Shown here: positions 60,005 through 64,000 of the stretch, in pieces
Numbering within the stretch: the stretch's first letter is position 1
Layout of the letters: every line of letters begins with the position of its first letter
Source of the DNA: Syngnathus acus
Lineage: Eukaryota; Chordata; Actinopteri; Syngnathiformes; Syngnathidae
DNA length: 64,000 nt
Assembly: GCF_901709675.1 (NCBI RefSeq)
Contig: NC_051088.1
Span: 11,124,193 to 11,188,192, forward strand
Direction: 5' to 3'
Notes under the pieces: model-generated
Seen by the model: the letters and a program-made list of their open reading frames with translations, nothing else
The model's database searches: none
What the model was told of the DNA's origin: nothing
Position numbers and translations under genes: made by a program

Positions 60005-63000
60005 TTTAAATAAAGAGTGAGTGTGTACCTTGTTGCAGGCCAGGTGCAGGGCAGTGTTCCTATTCTCATCCAGCAGTGTGAGGTCGGCCTTTGCTCGGTG
60101 AAGGAGGATGGCTAAACAAAAACAATGACAAGTTATGACTTCAAAGTGAAAGTTAATGAGCAATCTTACAAAAAAAAACAAAAAAACAGTAGCTTTGTTG
60201 GTGTGATTGAGAATGTCAATGCTTGTTTATCTATGTGTGCACTGCAATTAGCTGGCAAGCAGTTCAGGGTGTACCATGCCGACTGCCCATTACGCTAGGA
60301 TAGGCTCCAGCATGCCCGTGACCCTCGTGAGAATAAGTGGTTCGGAAGATGGGCAGCATGGTAAAAACCATAACCAGGTCGCCATTGTAAATGAGAAAAT
60401 GTTCTCAATTGACTTACCTGGTAAAACATTGAATTAAAAAAAGAATTAAACTAAAATTAAATAATAATAAAAAATGCCACTGCAGACAATAAAATCATTT
60501 TGACATGTTTGGGCAGACACTCTTTTTATTATTATTATTAAATCTTGACTGAAAACCTTAACAGGAACACTAAAAATGATGATCAAATTCAACAGGGGAT
60601 CAAATAATTGGGAGTAGTTTCCCTCGCTGTGATATTTAAGTCAGTAAAGCCTGCCGGATACATCAAGAGCCTTTTGGTTGGCATTAAATCCCTCAGCAGA
60701 CTTACCCACGGTGCCACTGTGTCCCTTATCGGCAGCCACCATAAGAGCAGAACGTCCATTGCTATCCACCGCATTGATCTCAGTTCCATGGCGAAGCACC
60801 AGCTGGAGTCCTGCAACGTCCTCGGCAAAAGCAGCAGCATGCAGCGGGGTCCTGCGGGTGCGCACAGCAATATGTGGCCTTTAATGTTGCTCATTCATGT
60901 TCTATGACAATCTCAGGCAGGAAAAATCGGCCACAAGCTAAGACCCATGGGTTGTGAGGTCTCACCTTCCTTTGGCATCTCTGGTGTTTATCATTTGGAC
61001 CCCGGCACATTCAAGGAGCCGTTCTGCAGCACCGCTGTGGCCATTCATCCTGTTGACAAAGCACATTGCTGTCAGGTGTTCATCTAAATTGACGCGTTTT
61101 TTTTGTTTCTGGAGTTACAGTTGGTGGAAAATGGAATGTGAACCCTCAAAATCTCTGCATAAATTGCTCCTTAAATAGATTACCACACAAGTTTTATTTA
61201 TTTTTTTATAGAGCTTAAAGCAACATTCAAGGTCAGGCCTCCTTTGGCAATAATAACCTAAACCTAACAAATGTTCCCTGTAGATGCAAATCAGATGTGC
61301 AAAACTATCAGGCGAATTTGGAACCATTCCTCTTTACAAAAATCTTCGCAGATTCTTAGGATGTCTAGTGTAAATAGCTCCCTTGAGGGCATGCCACAGC
61401 ATGTCAATTGGGTTGAAATCAGGACGTAACGTAACGCTCAGTCAGAACACATTTTTCTTCATTCTTCATCCAACTGCACGTTAACAAACGTTAAGCATGC
61501 GGCAACGTTTTTCCCAGCAACACTAAAACCGACCGTTTTTCACACAGACAAGTGAATACTCACAGAGCACAGTGCAGTGGAGTGAAAGGGTTTCCCTCTC
61601 CATGGATAAATGTTTTGAATTCAAGTAAAACCTCCAAACAGTCTTCATGCCCTAAAAATTAGGACATAAAAAATGATGTAATACAATATTAAATTGTGGT
61701 CGATTCATGTCAAGTGGCTTGAAGTCAAACCTTTGTACGCAGCCCAGTGCAGCGGGGTGTATTGTTTGTTGTCCAGCAGTTTGTCTTGCGGCTCCATAGT
61801 GGCTGTAGCAGCTTGCACCAGATTGGCCAAGATCTCGGCGTGGCCCCTGGAGGCGGCGTAGTGCAGCGGCGTCCGACCCAGGGAGTCCCGACACAGCGCT
61901 GAGGCTTTGTGCTCCAGCAGTGCTGCTACACACTCATTGTGGCCCAGCAACGCCTAAAACACACACACACCACCCCCAAGGGTGAGGCCGTCAACCAAAA
62001 CCAAGTGGGTAGAATGGCACCACTAAAGTCCAAAAGCAATGAGGTCAGTTTTGATCCAAAAGCGATCATTGAGCCTTGTTTCGAGGTGCCACAAATTCTG
62101 TGCCGTAGTATTTCTTATCTATCAATGAAAAAGCAGATTGTCCTGGCCACACTGGCAAAATTGCACCAGTTGCTTGCAGACGACTTCACAAAGAACAACC
62201 AATTCTGCTCCCGTCTCAATCGACAGCAAAATAAAGCTGTATTTGCGCAAGTATGTTTTATGACTTTAGTTCTGACCTAGATGTTCCATTGGCAAGTACC
62301 AGCTTTCAATGAATATACTATATGACAAATAAGTATCTAAAACAAAGAACATTTGGTAATTTGGTATCTGCAGAACTAATCATTCACTATGTGAGGCTTT
62401 AATTTAAAAATATGCACATGTAATACTTTAGCAAAATGAATTTACAGTATACACAATTTTAGTGAGTCCAAGAGAAAAAAAAAAAAAGTTGGTACTTATA
62501 GTCCGGACTTACCCCTCTGTGCAATGCAGTGCTGCCTCTCTTATCCTTGGCATCTGGCGCTGCCTCCTTCGCCAACAGGAAGCGAACGCAGTCAGTGTAA
62601 CCCCCGAGAACGGCGAGCATTAGAGGAGTCCTGCAGTGCACCACGAGTAAAGCAAAGGGAGGATGGTTCATTGAGGACAAGGAAGCGTGACGCTTTTATT
62701 AGGAAGGACTCACAGAAGCACTTACTGGCCAAACTTGTCCGCAACGTTGGTGAGGTCACCCTCCTCCCCACATTCGATCATCTTGTGCAGGCAATCAGAA
62801 TGACCATGAGCAGCTGGAGAGATACAAACATCAAATTTTACAAACAAGACCTCAAAAGCAATGGCTAACACAGCACCCAGCATAAAAATATGGAATCACA
62901 AAGAAAGCAATTTAAAATTTTGAAGAGAAAAAAGGCCAATTGTTATACAAAATAATTTGTGGATAGAATTAAGCAGCAGACTCCACATAGTATTTTCATC

Positions 63001-63860
63001 TATTACAGGGAGCGGCAAATTTTTTGGGGGGAAAATGACAGAGGCATCACAGTCACTCAGCCAATTATGGCTCACTGGTTTTAAACGTTTGGTGATGTCA
63101 TTTTCATTTTCAACAGCAAACAGCCAAATATCTGCCAGAGAGATGGAAATAAAAAAGTGTTGTTGTTGTTTTTTTTGCTGCTTTTAATTCATATTTCACA
63201 AGGACTATATTAATCGGAAAACCATGTTTAGACAAGTGGGGCCGCATAGAAAATTTTATGGAAAGGCCATTTCCTTACTTGACTTCCCCTTTAAACAACA
63301 AACAAATCTAACCTAATAACTAACAAATATGACAATGGTGGCAGTAGATTGCTAAAATAAAATTGATGACATCTAAGAATAGTATCATTTTCCTGGCCTT
63401 ACGGAGGCTGTTTATGTCCAACGGTGACTATCTGGCTGACATTCTGAGAGACTGATATGCAATATAACACGCAGCAAACTCTCATACCTGCAACATGAAT
63501 CGGGGTCCAAATGAGGCGGTTGTCATTAAGGAGACATGAGGCTCCCTGGGCCAAGAGCACCTCTACGCAGTGGGCGTAGCCTTTCTGGGCAGCCAGGTAG
63601 AGCACAGAGCGCCCAGCAGCATCTTGCATATCCACATAGGCAGCCGTCTCAGTCAGCACACGCAGCGCCTGCCAATGACCCCTGTCAGCCTATACATGAG
63701 GGAGGGACAAGGAAAGGGACTTTCTTTTAAAAAAATTCGAGTTCAGACGCCATGAGCCCAAGTGGGGGGAATGTTGAAAGATACTCACAGCGAGATGCAG
63801 GGGACTGACGGGAATACTGCTTTCTATGTCTCCAAGTGCATTAAAGGACATCTCCAGGAG
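58618..63860 (-). CDS. ankrd52: ANKRD52, PP6 ankyrin-repeat subunit C (3' half; 5' end outside window)
   Basis: Putative regulatory ankyrin-repeat subunit of protein phosphatase 6. Exons in transcript order: 63789-63860, 63488-63689, 62726-62813, 62513-62630, 61731-61953, 61564-61651, 60966-61049, 60706-60851, 60029-60111, 59605-59687, 59391-59482, 58618-58889. Phases are continuous and give 516 codons plus stop, about half of the ~1,070-aa family length. Ankyrin repeats appear throughout ([118 protein letters not shown]). [20 protein letters not shown] follows, then a short tail ending GLDGCLSE. That tail and the synteny with rnf41 favour ANKRD52 over ANKRD28 or ANKRD44. The donor after YKG (GTTTGAC, at 61730) is weak. 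Confidence 0.92.
59840..59886 (+). mobile_element. Retroposon 3' tail in ankrd52 intron
   Basis: TTTCTCACACGTGAGATTAAT then AAAGTTCC and CTTATCTTATCTTAT resembles the tail of common fish LINE/SINE elements (AATAAAG followed by CTTAT repeats). Only the tail is recognisable. Confidence 0.45.
59924..60002 (+). repeat. A-run followed by (AT)n microsatellite
   Basis: Twenty-two A residues are followed by about 28 AT units. The array ends 26 bp before ankrd52 exon 60029-60111, in the first part of the downstream intron. Confidence 0.95.
60200..60355 (+). mobile_element. SINE 3'-part fragment in ankrd52 intron
   Basis: Contains TTGTTTATCTATGTGTGCAC, AGCAGTTCAGGGTGTACC and GGATAGGCTCCAGCATGCCC, then GTGACCCTCGTGAGAATAAG, matching the body and tail of the SINE family at 38400 and 40270. 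The head is missing. Confidence 0.65.
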
Positions 63861-64000
63861 CTAAAACACACAGACATACACTGTATGAACTCAAAATTCA
63901 ATTATAATAGTAGAGATTCTAATCGACCTTTAAGTCATTTGGATTTTTGGAAGTGAATTTTTTCATCCCAAATGTTGGTCCAATTTGACGCAGCTCTTTT

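Overview
This is vertebrate nuclear DNA, almost certainly from a ray-finned (teleost) fish. Five multi-exon genes can be spliced exon by exon with GT/AG junctions and conserved phases, and they encode near-full-length vertebrate proteins. The introns and intergenic DNA carry fish-type tRNA-derived SINEs, Tc1/mariner and hAT remnants, LINE pieces and long microsatellites. There is no prokaryotic or viral signature.

Layout: (1) 0.3-3.3 kb, plus strand: a TATA- and CCAAT-driven alpha-tubulin gene, 451 aa in 4 exons, with a SINE and a (GGAT)n array in intron 1. (2) 3.3-11.4 kb: intergenic, with repeats only. (3) 11.4-17.8 kb, minus strand: tamalin (GRASP), 387 aa in 8 exons. (4) 17.9-22.3 kb: a ~4.3-kb nested inverted repeat whose centre is a ~235-bp tandem array, lying directly upstream of tamalin. 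(5) 22.8-33.3 kb (possibly to 39.6 kb), minus strand: dgka, diacylglycerol kinase alpha, 729 aa in 23 coding exons. (6) 42.3-47.9 kb, minus strand: rnf41 (NRDP1), 318 aa in 5 coding exons plus two untranslated exons. (7) 48.7-64 kb, minus strand: the 3' half of ankrd52 (12 exons, 516 codons) with what looks like a ~9.9-kb 3' UTR. Its 5' half lies beyond the window end.

The human orthologues all lie on 12q13 in the same relative order (TUBA1, TAMALIN, DGKA, RNF41, ANKRD52), so this is a compacted conserved synteny block, not an operon. The products act in unrelated processes: microtubules, PDZ scaffolding of receptors, diacylglycerol/phosphatidate signalling, ubiquitination of ErbB3 and other targets, and a PP6 phosphatase ankyrin subunit.

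The most unusual structure is the nested palindrome at 17951-22282. Also notable are a dgka 5' splice site that forms one end of a 130-bp (GTGA)n microsatellite, an intact hAT-type MITE with an 8-bp target duplication 48 bp from a dgka exon, and a tamalin C-terminus ending in SKL. Exon boundaries were read by hand from splice signals, reading phase and remembered family sequences. UTR ends, the dgka first exon and TE family names are inferences.
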